NCBI RefSeq assembly: GCF_003573695.1
Contig: NC_039359.1
Location: 117,931,849 to 117,995,848 of the forward strand
Direction: 5' to 3'
Length of the DNA: 64,000 nucleotides
Source: Papaver somniferum
Taxonomy: Eukaryota > Streptophyta > Magnoliopsida > Ranunculales > Papaveraceae
Shown one piece after another: positions 1-12,345 of this stretch. The stretch's first letter is position 1. Each line of letters starts with the position of its first letter. A program made the translations under genes and the position numbers. The notes beneath the pieces were generated by a model. It was not told the DNA's origin and ran no database searches. It worked only from the letters and a program-made list of their open reading frames with translations.

Positions 1-606
1 TCAATGCCTTGTAGAATTGGTTGTTGATCATGGTATTTTGCACTGAATATACTTCCGCAGATAGAGTTAGGTTGTTCATGTAGATTCCAGATTCTTTTCA
101 TGAGGAGTGCTTTATTATGATCCTTGCTCTTCCTTATTCCTAATTCTCCTCCTGATAATGGTTTTGTTACTTTATCCCGTCATATAGGGTATAATTTTTT
201 GGTTGTTGAGTCGTGTCCCCAGAAAAAATCTCTGGTGATACGATCTATTTGTTTGTGAATATTGGTAGGTAGGTTTTGTGTTTGCATGATGTGGTTTGAG
301 GTTGGAATTAGGGAGGTTTTTATTAGAGTGAGTCTTCCAACTGGAGTTAGGCATTTTGTCATCCATCCTTTAGCTTTTCAAGCTAATCTTTGTAGGAGGG
401 GGGAAAAGGTTTGAATGGATGTTCTTCCATGTTTGAACTGGACTCCTAGATAGATTGGTGGTTTTGGTGTAGCCGACATATTGGAAAATTGTTGGAGATC
501 ATTTATCTTGGTTGGGTCTAGGTTTGGGTGATGAATGATTACTGATTTGGTAGTATTGATTATCATCCCAGGAGAAGTGCTATAGGAGTGGAGTAGGGTT
601 TTTTTG
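1..606 (-). mobile_element. LINE (non-LTR retrotransposon) reverse transcriptase fragment
   Basis: Read on the minus strand, this stretch encodes the part of a plant LINE reverse transcriptase downstream of the catalytic core. Visible landmarks are IYLGVQF in the 378-566 reading frame, then GRLTLIKTSLIPTSNHIMQ and QIDRITRDFFWGHDSTTKKL at about 180-350, which match the conserved thumb/connection of plant L1-type elements. An in-frame stop and frame changes show it is dead. The catalytic FADD box is absent, so the copy is truncated at its 5' side near 600; its 3' side continues left of the window. The family assignment is firm, the exact right boundary is approximate. Confidence 0.85.
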
Positions 607-2012
607 GTAGTATTAGTTTATCTATAACAATGACTAATATCAACCCTTTACAAATGCATTGCAATAGAGAGAAGACTTTATAAAATTTTGGTTATGATAC
701 GAATCGGCAAGAGCAAGAATATCAACGGCTCGATTAGTTTATCTGTAGCAGTGACTAACCTCAACCTTTACAAAATAATACAAATGAAGAATAAACTTTC
801 CTTCAAATCCGGATGATATTCCAGGGGTTTAGGATCCAACTTCTTCAGTGTCCCAAATTAAATATGGATGGCCTCTAAATTTTAAGCTCCATAACAAGCT
901 TCAAATCTAACTACACCCTGCAATTCGTGAGTAGCGACAGAAATGGTTTGAAATTGTAGAAATTAGGTCAAGTTCTATGAAAAGAATTATTACCAAAGAT
1001 AAGTTCAAAATTTCAAGAATAAAAAAACTAAACATTTTAACCAAGGAATTAGCTAAGATTTAACAACTCGCAAGCGTGTAGAAAGTTTGCCTTAAAATCC
1101 AAAGAAGAAGAACCAATGAGCCAAAAGATAGTAGAGTTTTGTACTAGCTCATTAAGCTTTTAGGTTCATAACCAATAAGAGTCGTCAAGTCCATGAACCA
1201 AATAAAGAAAAAAAAACTTTGCCTTTGTAGGTTCACAAACCTAGATGCTAAAAGGCTACATGATAACATTATTATCGTTAGGTTCGGGAAATCACCACTT
1301 TAGGTTCACGAACTCAAATATTCAAAAGTCTCAGGAGCACAAAACTTTGTTAGGTTCGCAAACTTAAATGCTCTCAAGTCTCAGGAGAATTTTCTTTACT
1401 AGCTTCACGAAATCACTTATATAGGTTCGCGAACTTAACTGACATTCAAGCTTAGGAGAAGTTTTTCTTCTATAGGTTCGCGGACTCAAAAGACAGATAA
1501 GAGAATTTCTCTAGAGTAGGTTCGCGAATTCACCATATTAGGTTCGCAAACTCAAAGACTTTATTTGCCTTATATTTGAGTTCTACAAGCTTATTGATTC
1601 ATAACTTAGTTCATAGTTTGCGAAGTCAAGTGATTGAAAATCATTAGTCGTAAATTACCGAACAAAACCTTAGAAACTCAAGAATGAATTTCTAAGCCTA
1701 TAAATTTTCATTAACACTTGTGTTTTTTTTCTCAAGCTTAGTTTCAAGTTATAGACAAGCAAGTGCTTGGAAGTCGTTATATCACTAAATTTACCAAGAA
1801 GATGATATGTGATATGGTCTTCTTCGAATTATGATCATCTACTAAATTCTTTGACTTTTGCTACGATTGATGGATGAGTAGATATGTACAAACGAGTTCA
1901 AAAAAGAAAGACTAATCTTTGTTATTACCTCGATGAAGCTTATTCAAATTTGATATTTTCATGTGATCTTCAATTCTTCATTCGTGTTTCACACACATCT
2001 GTTTAACTTCCT
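607..2012. repeat. LTR-like fragment with reiterated TTCGCGAA motifs
   Basis: No coding potential is visible. Between about 1,170 and 1,560 a short palindromic motif of the type AGGTTCGCGAACT recurs at least seven times with drift, separated by spacers such as CAAGTCTCAGGAGAA. A second reiteration, AGTTTATCTATAACAATGAC, is seen near 624 and again near 736. The arrangement, a block of one reiterated palindrome inside otherwise unique-looking AT-rich DNA, is the same as in the LTRs that follow, so I read this as a decayed LTR, probably in reverse orientation. No terminal TG/CA pair or target duplication was found. Confidence 0.4.
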
Positions 2013-4289
2013 TGTTAGAGCATTGCTCGGTTAAACCCACAAGCGTTGATATGTCAAGTTTGGTTGCAAAATATAGTTCCAAAAATCGAAGCTGCTTGAT
2101 TTAATCACTAGAGTCAATTTTGTTAGGTTAGGTCAGGAACATTGAAAATGTCGAGACTTGTTCTTGTTACTCGTTAAGAACCTGAAGACATATCGGCGTC
2201 AAATAACACATCATCCGTCAGTTCAAGATTAGTAACAACAAACTTGACTTGTTACAGTTATATCTTTGTTATTTCAAGTCAGAATTTATTAAAAACATAA
2301 CATACGAAGTAAGGTTTTTTTAATCGACTACAGTATTGATGAGTTGGTCATTACTATGACCAAAGTATCAAGGAATGATATACTACTTGTTTTATACAAC
2401 TTGAGTATATGGAGTTACGAAGTATAGTTTATCTATGGAGTTCGTGAATTGACATTACACTAGTTGGTAACTTGTTGTTATTAAATGTATTGAACTTTCA
2501 GATGAATTCAAACCTTGTAATTATGTCTGAAAGTAATTTCGTAAACATAGTTTAAGGAAGGGGACTTACGACACTTTTTTGTGTGGTTAAAAGTGGATTG
2601 AGGACCGATCTCAGGACAAATCTTAGTTTTAGGACCGATCACTAGTAGTAAGGACCGATCCCAGGACGAACCCCAAGTCACGACCGATCCTAATAGAGTT
2701 CAGTCTAGTTTTTATATTTATGATATGTTTTTTATCTTCAGTTTTCTGCAAACATCGAGATGTATTATAAGTGTTGGCATGGTGATTTGAACATGTTCTA
2801 AACTTAATGCTTTAGTATTTTCCTTTGGTACTCAATGCAAGATCCATAAACCTAAATTTCAATATCTTTTAGATATTCGAAAATATATGATTACCATTTC
2901 GCATAGGTTTGCATATTTCTAGTTACTATATTAGTAAAGTATATGAAAGTATGCTAGCTAATATTAGTTGTCAACTAAGAGTGAGTTCGGTTTATGAGTT
3001 AATTTACAGTTGGTGTTTGTTAATTTCGGAAATAATGTACTTTGAAAACTCATCCCTTGACATACTTCTTAACCGTTTGTGTGGGAAGACAACTCGTTGA
3101 TATAGGAGAGTAATCTAATTAGGTGAAATCTCTTGTGTTGCCTTCATTTAAAGTCTTATTTAGATCAAGAAGCTTTTAGTAGTACCGTTGGTGGGAACTA
3201 TATTGTATTATTTTAATTTCCAATTATGGATTTGGTTAACTAACGATATAGTTATCCTCGAACTTTTAAACTTGTTTATTTTATGGTCCTTATCTTCTGA
3301 TATAAGGACACTCAAGTTTGTTTGAGGATTGACTATTACAGAACTAGTGATTCAAGATCTATATACAAAAATATTGATCACTCATTGTTAACAAACTGCG
3401 TTCTGTGTGTGATTGATCATTATGAGAAATCAAGTTTTCCATGCAGCAGTTACTTTGAAGATTGAAGATTTTTCTTTTTGGTATTCTGATCTTTGTGATT
3501 CTTCTTGCACAAGTGATTCTTTGGGATCCAAACAAGTAGCTTATTTAGATAAACTTAAGACTTGTTTCAAGGATTGAACAAACTTTTAGTTGTTTGTCAT
3601 TGTAGAGTTGCTTGGATAGAACTTGTTCACTGAGATAAATTATTTCGTTAATGTTTGTCCTTTTTTGATTTTTGACCAAAGGAGTTTATATTGATCAAAT
3701 GGAAGATCATTTGTACTAAACTTTATCTCTAATCATTGTCGGGTTTGGGAGATTAATATGTGAAATGGTTACCAAAAAGATTTAGTCCTTTGCTATTTCA
3801 GGTTACGATCCAAATGAGTTGAGAGTGGAAGTCTCCACAACAAGTGAAGCGACTTAAGATAATGGGTTTTGTCTTGGTGCGAAGATACTGAGGGGACTGG
3901 GTGACTAGGATTATTTTACTTGGTATCAACTAGACAAATTTTTGGTTGTCAATTTGTTTACCGGCTTAATTCTAAGCGTATTCAAAACTGGACAAGGACC
4001 CGAGTTTTTCTGTCCAGCAGTTTTATTCGTTAACAAAATCTTGTATATATGTGTGATTACTTTTATTTCTAGAATATATTTGTTATTATAATTAAGTAAT
4101 CATACTCGTATATTAACCAAACTTGGTACAATCCCAGTTGGTTCAATCTTGAACTTATATTATATACCAAGTTACACCTTATTGAAATAACCTTTTGGAA
4201 GTTATTGTTTCTGTAAGATTTATATAAGGTGTGTTTGTAATAGGTTGATACAAAAATATTGCGGTGTACTTGTGACCCTCGTCATTTCA
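2013..4289 (+). repeat. 5' LTR of a Copia-type retrotransposon
   Basis: The segment starts TGTTAGAGCATTGCTCGG and ends CGTCATTTCA, immediately followed by a tRNA-Met primer-binding site, so it is a 2,277-bp 5' LTR. The start is shared with the solo LTRs at 4,435 and 41,744, so it belongs to a related subfamily. Between about 2,598 and 2,697 it carries at least four copies of an AGGACCGATC motif. The matching 3' LTR is not in the window before the element decays. Confidence 0.8.
2598..2697. repeat. Reiterated AGGACCGATC motif array in the LTR
   Basis: Four near-identical 10-bp motifs with 20-30 bp spacers lie in the upstream half of the LTR, where U3 promoter or enhancer elements would be expected. 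Related LTRs in this window hold a different motif at the equivalent place. Confidence 0.7.
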
Positions 4290-4291
4290 AT

Positions 4292-4303
4292 TGGTATCAG
4301 AGC
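4292..4303 (+). other. Primer-binding site, tRNA-Met type
   Basis: TGGTATCAGAGC is the standard plant Copia primer-binding site, complementary to the 3' end of initiator tRNA-Met. It begins three bases after the LTR end, as expected, and fixes both the LTR border and the plus orientation of the element. Confidence 0.92.
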
Positions 4304-4434
4304 AGGAAAATACGATAAGATATAATAATATGTGTTTGGTACTATCCAACCTATCCACATAATGAATTCGGTTTCATACGACTCAAGTTCAGTTAACGTA
4401 CTGTTAAGATTTGATGGTACCAACTATATGTCGT

Positions 4435-6958
4435 TGTTAGAGCACTACTCGGTCGAACTCGCAAGCGTTGCTATCTCAAGCTTGTTTGTCAAGTTTAGTT
4501 GTCAAAACTATAAGTCTGAATTTCTAGTCTACTTATATCTATGTCTCGAATTAGGATAAAATGTGTAGTTGAGCTTTAGACTTCACGGCGTTCATCGATT
4601 GAAGACAAAGAACTACTAAGGGAGCTTGTGGAACTTCATTAAAAAAAGGTATGTGGAGACTTGAACTCATCTATCACTCAGAAGTCTATTTGTATTATAT
4701 CTCCTATTGAGACAAAAGTTGTGTACCTATATAGACTTTACTTTATACACATTTGATATTTCGAGCTGAGTTTAACTCGCGTACATATTTCTCGAAATAT
4801 GTGTTGGTAAGCTTTCGCTTTAACCAAGTTCATCTTTTATTCTTGACGAAAGTCAAAAGATGATCATATGAAACTCACCTAGTAACATCTTACATGAGTT
4901 GTATGAGACAGTTATTTGATGTAGACTCAGAATGTTTCGTATTGATCTATTGATCACTTGAAAATTGCTTTGAAGTTAATAGTTTGTGTGAGACAGCTAT
5001 TCCGGCCTTCTAAGAATGTTTTAGTGATTAAAATGGAGTTTAGAACGATTAACCATTGATTGGATATAGTATGCATACTTGTATGCTAACTGTTGCAAGT
5101 TATTCCAAGTCCGGGAACCATGGTATGCATACCCGTATGCGTACTGGTTTAACAGTTGAAGTCCGAGAACTTATTATGCATACCCGTATGCGTACTGGCT
5201 TAACAGTTCAAGTTCGAGAATTTAGTATGCGTACCCGTTTGCATACTAATTCAACTGAGCTCGGTCGTGAACGACAGTATGCGTACCCATTTGCATACTG
5301 GCGGACACACCAAGTTCGGAACTCTAGGTATGCGTACCTGTTCGCATACTTGAGTGAGTTAAGTTCTAAAATCGGTTTATTCGTGAATAAATACATTTAT
5401 ATAATAAAGAATGCAATATTTGCAAACCGTGGCTATAATGTTCATGAATTGATTCGAGTGAATCAAAATCGATTTTGCTTCAATTGTGTCTTGTATACTT
5501 CTATGAGAATATAAAAAATTGAACAACTCTATAACTAGTTTCATTTGAGTCATTTGAACTAGTTGTGATTAAGATGAACAAGGTTGATATGAAAGTGTTC
5601 ATATGGCTAACTTCTATTAACTATTTTTGAGCCAACTAAGTGTACACGTTTAGGTACGGTTACCCATATCTAAATGTAGGTAAATTTCATTTGTGTGTAA
5701 CAAGCTAAGTTCGATCTTACGGTTGAAAGATATTAGATTTAATCTAATTAGGTTTTCATCTAACGGTGAATATTGAATGCTTTGTTACCAAGGTAACATT
5801 GATTGCAAACCCTGATTTGAAGACTATATAAGGGAGAACTTTAGTAACTGAGAAACCTAATCCCCACACCTCCCGTGTGATACTAGTTGCGACTAGAGTC
5901 GATTCTCCTTTAACCTAGGTTTTTCTAAAACCATTATAGGTTAACGACTTAAATACTTCATTGGGATTCTGAAGCCAAACCCAACTATTTTCTCTGTAGT
6001 TGCGTGTTCTGATCTTACTTTGTTCTATCGTATCGAGTACTATCTTCTCTAAGATTTGCTCGAGATTCAATCTCTGATAGGTAAGATAAAAACTAGTCAC
6101 AAACATCTTTGTTTGTGATTCCACAATATCTTGTTCCGCTTCCATACGGTTAAGATCATTGTGAGGTGATTGATATTACTAGGTTGTTCTTCAGGAATAT
6201 AAGTCTGGTGTATTAATTGGTTCTTGTTCACCTTGATTTATCAAAAGATGGAAAAAAAACTCGTAGATATTTCTGTGGGAGACATATTTATCTAGTCAAT
6301 AGACTTTTCTGTGTAAGACAGATTTGTTTATCAAGTCTTCGACTTTGGATCGCATCAACTCTTAGTTGTGGGTGAGATCAGCTAAGGGAATCAAGTGCGC
6401 AGAGTCCTGCTGGGATTCAGAGACATAACGAACGCGATTGTACCTTAATCAGTGTGAGATTGGTTAGGGCTCAACTACATTCCAGTTCGAAGTTAACTTG
6501 TAGTAGGCTAGAGTCTGTAGCGGCTTAATACAGTGTGGTGTTCAAATCTGGACTAGGTCATGGGGTTTTTATGCATTTACGGTTTCCTCGTTAACAAAAT
6601 TTTTGGTGTCTGTGTTATTTCTTTTCCGCATTATATTTTCTATATAATTGAAATATCACAGGTTGTGTGTAGTTCAATCAATTAGGTTGTCCAACCTTTG
6701 GTTGTTGACATAAATTGATTGACACTTGAACATTGGTCTTTGGTACCGTTTAAGTTGTTTCTCATATTAATCAGGCTTGCGGATTTCTATCTGTTTGATT
6801 TGTTGATTTCATTGAGAAACAAAGATATAACTCTTGGATGTATTTTCCTTGATTGAGTCTGACTGTCTAGTTGATTCTCTTGGAAATATATTGGAGTCAG
6901 TCCATACAGCTTGCCGAAACGAAATAATGGGTGTGGTTGTTAGACCCCCGCTTTTTCA
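4435..6958 (+). mobile_element. Solo LTR (TGTTAGAGCA family) inside Copia gag
   Basis: The LTR starts TGTTAGAGCACTACTCGG and ends CCCCGCTTTTTCA (2,524 bp). Flanks are GTCGT (4,430-4,434) and TTCGT (6,959-6,963), a 5-bp target duplication with one change, and the gag frame reads straight through once it is removed. No internal region remains, so it is a solo LTR from recombination between two LTRs. A TATA-like box (CTATATAAGGG) lies near 5,823. A second copy of the same LTR is at 41,744-44,200. Confidence 0.85.
5065..5360. repeat. Tandem array of about 52-bp units with GTATGCATAC/GCGTAC core
   Basis: Six imperfect units spaced about 50-55 bp apart start near 5,069, 5,123, 5,175, 5,226, 5,278 and 5,329. 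Each has two palindrome-like cores (TATGCATACCCGTATGCGTAC type) and a spacer resembling CAAGTCCGAGAAC. The array sits upstream of the LTR's TATA-like box, so a regulatory role is plausible. The other LTR copy keeps an equivalent array at about 42,380-42,640. Confidence 0.85.
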
Positions 6959-7359
6959 TTCGTGGAAGTCTGCAATGAGATATTTTCTTCAATCTTGTGA
7001 CTTTAATACTTAGGTATTAGTTGTGAACAGATATCTACGACCAAAAGTGGAAATTCGAAAACTGAGTTTAAGATCTTAAAATCATACAGTGGAGGGGAAA
7101 TGAATCTGGCCAACCAAGATTCAGATGGTTTGAATGCCATAATACATACAATAAGCTTTCATGATAAGTAACTAGTCGATTTCGATTCTAATTTGGATTA
7201 TTGAACTTAGGTAAGGATTCCTCTGCTTATTCGCTTTCTAGAAAAGAAAACTAAGTGAATTTTGATTTTAGTTTTTTCTTATTTAAATAGGTACAATTAT
7301 ATTTTTACAATTAGTCTAATCTTTAGTTTTGTATAATTAGTTTAATCCTTGTCTAATAC

Positions 7360-8075
7360 AATTGAATCATGGAGGCTTCCAGAGTTTGCAGTATTCAGTG
7401 AATGCTGCATTCATAACACCTCTTTATGTCGATTATATAAATGCAACATGTATGCCTGGATGGTATTGCGGATAAGAATTAACTGCTGCAAACGATCTCC
7501 AAAAATTTTCCACTTCCCAAGTTTATTACTCCCTCCGTCCTAGTTTACTTGCTTAAATTAGGCATTTTTTTGTCCTAATTTAGTTGCTAAGTTTCATATT
7601 TTTCCCTATTTTAGCCTAATTTACCCCTATGTTGGAATCAGGTAATTCTATTTCCCATGCACATCTTAAATACTCATCTCTCTACTAGACCAAAAAACTA
7701 GATGCATCTTAAATACTAGTGTAGGGGTAATTTTGGAAAAAAATCTCCTCTCTCTACTTTCCTTAATCTGTGTGCAAAAACCATTTTAACCAAGTAAAGT
7801 AGGACGGAGGGAGTATATTCTTTGAGCAAACCCAAGGAGTATGAGCTACATCGTAGGGTATGGCAAGAAGTACCCGCAGCAGGTTCACCACAAAGGTGCG
7901 ATAATATCTTATGATGGTCATAAATACTCTTGCAATAGAGGATGAAAGTGGAGAGACAACCAGAACTCTAACCTGAATATTATTACGGGAGCGATGGTTG
8001 GTGGTCCTGACAGGTTAGATGGGTTTCAAGATTCACGGGCTAATTACAACTACACTAAACCAAGGTGTTCCCTAT
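7360..8075 (+). pseudogene. GH9 endoglucanase (cellulase) fragment, broken by a MITE
   Basis: Before the MITE, conceptual translation gives a stretch ending QKFSTSQVYY, and after it SYIVGYGKKYPQQVHHKGA, then a YSCNRG segment, then [19 protein letters not shown] and NYNYTKP. These are the conserved C-terminal blocks of plant glycoside hydrolase family 9 endo-1,4-beta-glucanases, including the QVHH histidines and the GAMVGGPD block that ends in a conserved Asp. GH9 enzymes cut beta-1,4-glucans in cell-wall remodelling. Stops occur both upstream (after MPGWYCG) and after CNRG, and only about 150 residues of a roughly 480-620-residue enzyme are present. It is a relic, not a working gene. Confidence 0.8.
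7529..7813. mobile_element. Stowaway-type MITE (Tc1/mariner)
   Basis: The element is 285 bp, starts CTCCCTCCGTCCTAGTTTAC and ends GGACGGAGGGAG. The termini are inverted repeats of about 30 bp with few mismatches, and it is flanked on both sides by TA, the Tc1/mariner target duplication. It sits inside the GH9 reading frame between the SQVYY and SKPK codons. It has no coding capacity and would have depended on a mariner transposase elsewhere. Confidence 0.93.
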
Positions 8076-8079
8076 TTTT

Positions 8080-10660
8080 CTTTACCATGTTACCCATTTT
8101 CTTTATTTCTTCTGAGTGGAAGAAAAATAATTTACTTGTAAGAACTGTTATTTTCTAGACATAAACTAATGAAAAATATAGATCTGGATGTTTTTATGTA
8201 ATTAAGTATTAGTCAATTATACAAAAATAATACTCTTAGGGAAACTCGTAGAGGATCGGTCCTTACATAGAGGGTTTGGCTGGAAAAACCTCATAGTATC
8301 ACTGAAAGTCAGTTATCATTGGAAAATGTTACCAATTTAAGTTAATGATAATACAATAATAATTAGTCTTTTGCATAATTTTTTATTTTATTTATTTATG
8401 TTAATTTTTAATTGAAAGAACTTGATAAGCGTGATAATACAAATTATCATTCTTAATAATCAAACTTTAGATAATCTTTTTTTCTTTGTCTGTTTTATGT
8501 GTATGCTGGTATGCGCAGTAGATTGACCATGTTTCATTCATTTTTAGTTGCCTCCGAATTTCAAACATACCATACTCCTCAAGTATGATAATCAAAAAAA
8601 GGTAATTACATTTGATCTTGCATGTGGAGCCAAAATATCTTCATTTACAAAAATGCGGCAACACACTTTTTTCACCAAAACCACAAGGAAAATACTCTCG
8701 ACAACGAAGAACTAGGTGAATTATTAATATATGGTTATTATCCAAAACGGATGCTGACATGTGTCATCTTTAATAATTGTTTCAACAGATTATGTTTCCA
8801 AAAAAATTAAAGATCAAATATAATCAATGGATGCACAAGCTCAGAGAGATTTGAGGTTAATTTATAGTGAAAAATTGAACGACTAACATGAAAAGTATTA
8901 CTTCTAATATTTATATTTTTTTATGTTTTTGGTAATATTACTAGTATTGCTCTTAGGTTTTTCGTGTTACTAACAATAAGCATCTTGTATGGGTAACATA
9001 AGAAACATCTTACGCAATACAAGTCTCATACAATTTCATGTATCATATATGTGATTCATGTGCTACTTTTTATATTTAATTATGAAAGTAAATATGATTC
9101 ATGTGATACTTTTTGCATTTCAAAATGTTAAACACTAGATCTTGTAATTGTGTTTGAATAATGCAGTGTTTTTCTAGATTTTTTTTGATATTGAGTTTCT
9201 GATTTAGAATCACGGTTTATTAGTTTGTATTATTATAAATATGTTGGAAGTTCTTATTAGAAGTTCCAATGAATCTACCCATTTTACTACTTCTACTGCT
9301 TCGGAACCTAATATGATATGAAAAACTATTAAAAATTAAAGATAAAGATAAAAACACAAACCAATAGGTTCCATCTCATTCGACAATTAGTTTAATGTCA
9401 TAAGTCAGACATGACACTCAATCACATTACTCCTCTTAAGGGATAAAGTTATGAAACCTAAGCACTTCCATATTCACATGAACGATGTTTTCACAGTATG
9501 GTTTCAATCTATGGTCGTTGACCTTAGAAATTGTCCCATCCCAGATACTAGTGAATCTTGTGATAGGCATGTCAACGAACGAACAATCTAGGTGCTCAAA
9601 CTTAAATGGCACTCACACCAGTTCTCACCGTTGAGATTTTTGATGTGATGGGAATTGACTTTATATGATGATTTGTTAATTTGTATGGAATTTTTTGTAC
9701 ACTTTTTATCGTGGATTAAACGCTATTTGGTGTGTCTCCATGTCGGTTGTTTATGGAAAAGTTTGTCATTTACCTGTTGAACTTGAGTATAAGGCTTCGC
9801 GACGATAAAGATGTGCAACACAGAGTATGATGAAGCATGAAAACATAAGAAGCTACAAAATAATGAGCCAGAGGAGATATGTGTAATAATGCTTACGATA
9901 GTTCCCGCATATATAAGGAGAAAACTAAACTTTTCCATGACAATATGATTTCTCAAAAAAATAAAAACTTACGAAACAAAAAATTCTTATATTTCATTCT
10001 TTGTTCCACTATTCCACCATTAAAAAATTACTTTTCATAAGACCAAGCAGTTTTATGTTTTTTTATTTTTATTTTTTTTCTTCGTTTTTTCCACTACTAA
10101 TGTTTTTTTGCTCTTGGCTATATTAATCACACGGTGTATTATGTGACACAAATGAATGAGAACAACTATTGTACAATGACATTTTGGTTGGTGCTTGCTT
10201 AATTTAGCCTTTTCCTAATTGGGATAAACAGTTGGAGTGTAGCTGCTAAACCATTGTTCCACATGATAGCAGTTTTTGACTTTGAAAATGATCTTTATCA
10301 CAGATTTCAAGAACTCCAAATGTAATCTTATCTAGTTGTACTCTTGTAACAACCGTATAATATTCCTTTGGGAATTGAGCCCAAACCCAACTCGTATGGC
10401 TAGTATTATGTAGTGTACGCATTCTGTCGAATGCTTATAACCGTGGAGAATGCCCAAATTAGGCCATCCCTTAGTAGCATTATTGTGCATGAATATCATA
10501 TGCTATGGAGAAGTCTAGAAATTCTGAGCATGTCTTGCACGTGTCTAGATAAGAGCAGCTAAGGATATCTTTCATATATCAACTCCGACTCATGTTTTTC
10601 TTTTTCTTCTGTGCTCCACCATATCCTTGTTCCCTTTTATTTTTCTTCTACCTCCATTTT
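8080..10660. other. No recognisable gene
   Basis: AT-rich DNA with only short chance reading frames on both strands. I saw no protein motif, no terminal repeats, and no tRNA or rRNA signature. Confidence 0.6.
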
Positions 10661-10669
10661 CCACTCAAA

Positions 10670-10764
10670 ATGAATCTTAAGAAAAGGAAACATTTGTGGC
10701 TATTAAATCCGAAGTCGAGCTCAACCCATTTTTCCGTAAACGGCTGCATTTCTCTTGCAGAAAG
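10670..10764 (+). CDS. Possible short first exon, weak
   Basis: An ATG opens a 31-codon frame rich in Lys and Ser (MNLKKRKHLWLLNPKSSSTH and on), ending at a plausible splice donor (AAAG then GTAGGG). A pyrimidine-rich leader precedes it. No downstream exon could be joined, so this may be coincidence or the remains of a gene start. Function unknown. Confidence 0.15.
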
Positions 10765-10769
10765 GTAGG

Positions 10770-12345
10770 GGTGTTTTCTTTTCTTTTGAACTATGGTTTT
10801 GAATTGTGCTAATAAATCTTTTTATTGATTCTATAATGAAATTTTTGATTGATAATCTGTGATTCTTAGTGGAATTTTAACCAGTAGGGGTTTTCTCTCC
10901 CAAATTTTCATTTGATGTCTACTTTGATTTAAGGTTTTGTTCATGCACAACACCAATTTCATTTTGCTTTTGTTTCAGATTAAGACTCTGATTATTTCAA
11001 ATGATTTTCTTAACCTTGAGTTGATAGATTTTGTTCATAAACTCTCTTTAAAATTTTCCTTTCGGTTGACGATTTTATACGAGATTCAATTTTGTTTGAA
11101 ATTATACAGCTTTGGTGTTTAACTCTTGATCACTGAATTATGCATGGGTTTAAATGGTAGGAATGATATTTTTTTTAAAGGATTGAACCATTTGCAGCGA
11201 TGGTTGTCACATTTCCCCATTTCAAGATTAGATTTTATATGGTGTTCCTGAACTTTCCCATGACTTGTTTGCGAAAATGATTCATTGAACCCTCATTTTT
11301 GAATTTCCAGTATTAACTAAAGAATGAAAGATTGGCATTGTTTCATAGATTTTCTTATGTTACTTTTTCCACTGAGATTTCAAGTAAAATGTACATGAAC
11401 TTGTTTTTCTTGTTTAGACTATGGGGTTTATTCATTGTAAAGCCGTTTGATTTTATTTTTAAAATCCCTGTTGATCAGCAAGCCACTTAACATTATGCTG
11501 CCATTCATGTAATATTTGCTCTAAGCTTTCATAATTGTCTTAATCAAGCACCGGCTTTGCCAATAGTTTATTGGTACATTTGGTAAGGCTTAGTGAAATG
11601 ATTTGTGAAAACAGCCAAGTGGATGTCTTACGTTTTGTCCTTATGAATTGTTAATTTGCTGTGGTAATTTTGTAGATGTTTCCTTCTTATGACAAAGTAC
11701 CATAGGAAACCGGTAGACTCTACTTTAGGACTGTCAGGCCCACTGGGGAACCCCACCACCTCGGTGGCTACCCGGAAGAACGTTCTGAAAACGGTGGCTG
11801 GTAACCAGAACTACCTTGTAAATAGTAGAGTAACATTTTTAAATTTACAACTCTTTATTCGGTTATGAATTTTTATTGTGCAAAGCTTTACATTTTCGTA
11901 TATTATTTCAGCTGCTGCTCTTGTCTAGTCAAATATATTTCCCGTAGGCATTACGTTTTTGTCGTTACGACTCCTACTGAGCATTCGCTCACCCCTTTGT
12001 TTTGTTTTCTCCCCACAGAGTACGAAAGGAACCTAGAGTAGTAAGCTAGATCGAGATTATAGCAAGCTTTTGAAGCTTGAAGTGTTAGTATTTTCTTCTT
12101 CTATGATGTGTATAGCACGAGGATAATCTGGGGTACTTTATTTTCGACTTTCAATCTATGTTTCATAGTATTTGCCGTGTACTAAATGCATTTTAAGTAA
12201 ATGGTGTACTTGTTCACTGTGTATACATTATGCTTATCTCAATTTTTAAAAGACATGTACTGAACTTTAACAGCTATGTATACCCGTTTTCTTTAGTTTC
12301 TTTGTGAAATTCCTATTGACGTTTTTGCAAGCGGATGTTTAATTA
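10770..12345. other. No supported gene; one GC-rich block
   Basis: Mostly AT-rich. Around 11,725-11,815 the sequence turns GC-rich (CCCACTGGGGAACCCCACCA, then CCTCGGTGGC) with small inverted repeats. A later stretch at about 11,970-12,015 (ACTGAGCATTCGCTCACCCC) resembles motifs I associate with LTRs of Ty3 chromoviruses. Neither gives clear termini, so I call no element. Confidence 0.4.

Larger units (their letters stand above)
4362..7230 (+). pseudogene. Copia gag pseudogene split by a solo LTR
   Basis: The first part (4,362-4,434) reads MNSVSYDSSSVNVLLRFDGTNYMS, the typical N-terminus of a Copia Gag with its FDGTNY box. The frame is interrupted by the LTR at 4,435-6,958 and resumes at 6,961 as SWKSAMRYFLQSCDFNT, exactly the expected WK-containing continuation, before a stop codon. 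Further on, QDSDGLNAIIHTISFHD near 7,110-7,170 looks like the next conserved Gag stretch. No protease, integrase or RT follows, so the element is 3'-truncated near 7.2 kb. The function would have been capsid assembly; this copy is dead. Confidence 0.75.

Noticed and set aside
5065..5360. Regular palindromic units as a CRISPR array
   Set aside because: Plant nuclear LTR context, drifting repeats, spacers that are themselves similar to one another, and no cas genes.
5056..5514. 152-codon frame over the GTATGCATAC array
   Set aside because: The frame is open only because the tandem units have lengths and composition that avoid stops; residues simply repeat MHTRMRTG-like units. LTR sequence, not a gene.
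11725..11815. GC-rich hairpin block as a tRNA or snoRNA gene
   Set aside because: No cloverleaf, A/B boxes or C/D boxes could be assigned.
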